Assembly: GCA_946885745.1 (NCBI GenBank)
Contig: CAMPGV010000005.1
Span: 1-30,598, forward strand
Direction of reading: 5' to 3'
DNA length: 30,598 nucleotides
Source: an uncultured Candidatus Saccharibacteria bacterium
GTDB lineage: Bacteria > Patescibacteria > Saccharimonadia > Saccharimonadales > JAEWBQ01
Positions within the stretch are counted from its first letter, which is position 1, and the number at the start of each line of letters is the position of its first letter. The notes below the pieces were generated by a model, which ran no database searches, was not told the DNA's origin, and worked only from the letters and a program-made list of their open reading frames with translations. The translations under genes and the position numbers were made by a program. Below are positions 29,836 through 30,598 of this stretch, piece after piece.

Positions 29836-30409
29836 CAATATATTCATTATCGACGGCACCGCGGTAGAACTTGCCAATCAATAGGCCGATAACAATAAAT
29901 AGAATACCCATGCCTGTAAGAATGTATGATGGTGCGCTTTCGGCTTCGCCTTCATCGTTAAGGAACGAGGCTACTACTTTGCCTTGCTGGCTGTAGCGCA
30001 GGGTGACGATATCGCCAATTGCATACTTATTCTCGTGTGGCTTTGAATTAAGCGGAACGATGGCTTCATTTCGAATAGTGACGACTGGTAGGTATTCGGG
30101 GTCGCCTGACTTGTCTTCGTTGTAATTTTCGGTAATGTTTTCTACGACAAAATCGCCTTTGGTGCCATCTGGGCCATTGACTGTGCGGATGTCGGCACTA
30201 AGCATGTAACCGCTAATTCCAAAAAATAGACCTAGGGCAATAAATAGTCCGGGCACAAACCATCGCTGGCCACTGCCTCCAGGTTTACCGCCGCGCACAA
30301 AGTAGCGCTGTTCCGCGGGTGCATTCTTTATGATGTGTTTGCGGACGCGACGCCGATACGCGGCATCCGTTTCGTTGGGCTGGCGTGATAGGGAAGGGTC
30401 ATTGTTCAT
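29810..30409 (-). CDS. Two-TM protein with an extracytoplasmic domain, DUF3592-like layout
   Basis: 199 residues. A basic cytoplasmic N-terminus (ETDAAYRRRVRKHIIKN) is followed by a first hydrophobic segment (about 50-70, VPGLFIALGLFFGISGYML). A roughly 85-residue domain with YLPVVTIRNEAIV and YAIGDIVTLRYSQQGKV comes next, then a second hydrophobic segment (about 161-181, ILTGMGILFIVIGLLIGKF) and a short tail. The pattern G(D)xVxLRY between two TMs matches DUF3592-type proteins, function unknown. No Shine-Dalgarno precedes ATG 30409. Confidence 0.65.
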   Translation of the reverse strand: MNNDPSLSRQPNETDAAYRRRVRKHIIKNAPAEQRYFVRGGKPGGSGQRWFVPGLFIALGLFFGISGYMLSADIRTVNGPDGTKGDFVVENITENYNEDKSGDPEYLPVVTIRNEAIVPLNSKPHENKYAIGDIVTLRYSQQGKVVASFLNDEGEAESAPSYILTGMGILFIVIGLLIGKFYRGAVDNEYIEKELARLS

Positions 30410-30450
30410 TAAGGGTGTGCTTTCTGAGTTTGAGTGATGACGGTTGTCAT
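30409..30450 (-). CDS. Possible 13-codon leader ORF
   Basis: ATG at 30450 (minus) encodes MTTVITQTQKAHP and its TAA overlaps the ATG of the DUF3592-like gene (TAATG). This is a classic termination-reinitiation arrangement and would explain the lack of a ribosome binding site. May be chance. Confidence 0.3.
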   Translation of the reverse strand: MTTVITQTQKAHP

Positions 30451-30570
30451 ATTAATAACTCTCACCATCTTATCAACTTAGGCGTATAGGGTCTAATGCC
30501 GTACGGCTGCCTAGAGCTTGCTATCTAAGGCGGTGTGCGTAGCTATAGGGGGCTGGATGAGTGTACTATG

Positions 30571-30598
30571 TTGCTAATTAGGGCAAATATTGTATAAT
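30571..30598 (+). promoter_or_regulatory. Strong promoter at the window end
   Basis: TTGCTA (30571-30576), 16-nt spacer, consensus TATAAT as the last six bases. Its gene lies outside. The stretch 30451-30570 shows only a small palindrome GCCGTACGGC and no ORF. Confidence 0.7.

Noticed and set aside
1..30598. CRISPR arrays, insertion sequences, prophage or integrase genes, rRNA, tmRNA or RNase P RNA
   Set aside because: No regularly spaced repeats, transposase or integrase motifs, terminal repeats or known structural-RNA cores were seen on either strand.

Overview
The window reads as bacterial chromosome of a reduced, Candidate-Phyla-Radiation-like organism, most probably Ca. Saccharibacteria (TM7). 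This is an inference from gene content and protein style, not a database match. The signs are: compact, mostly plus-strand gene order; standard stop usage including TGA; housekeeping proteins with unusual core residues (RpoC without zinc-binding cysteines, EF-G with NKIN instead of NKxD); many short lineage-type proteins of unknown function; and mRNAs that often seem to start at the start codon.

Layout. 1-2534: 3' part of recG, a possible zinc-dependent phospholipase-C/P1-nuclease-like protein, and rsmD. 2534-4800: two tRNA-Leu genes (UAG on the minus strand, CAG on the plus strand) flank a GlcD-type FAD oxidoreductase. 4800-10120: a DUF975-like membrane protein (minus), a SpoU/TrmH methyltransferase, hisS, tig, a small ORF, and clpP under a CIRCE/HrcA operator. 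10120-11600: two unknown small membrane proteins and a SemiSWEET/PQ-loop protein. 11600-19040: rpoB-rpoC. 19040-20700: four small unknown genes with their own promoters and strong terminators that can form alternative stems. 20700-21820: rpsL-rpsG. 21820-24330: an SPW-like membrane protein and three unknown genes. 24330-26550: fusA. 26550-29835: five unknown genes, nearly all with their own promoter and terminator. 29810-30450: a minus-strand two-TM protein. The window ends on a strong promoter whose gene lies outside.

How it works together. The core is information processing: transcription (rpoBC), translation (rpsL, rpsG, fusA, hisS, two tRNA-Leu, rsmD, a tRNA/rRNA methylase), protein quality control (tig, clpP) and recombination/repair (recG). 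Between these blocks are single-gene units of unknown function. No CRISPR array, insertion sequence, prophage or integrase is visible. No stretch over 300 bases lacks a gene or tRNA.

The strongest second-look items are the apparent loss of both structural zinc sites in RpoC, the altered guanine-recognition motifs of EF-G, the repeated placement of good -10 boxes 6-7 nt before start codons (leaderless mRNAs), the CIRCE operator over the clpP promoter, and a set of terminators with duplicated 3' arms next to the unknown genes.
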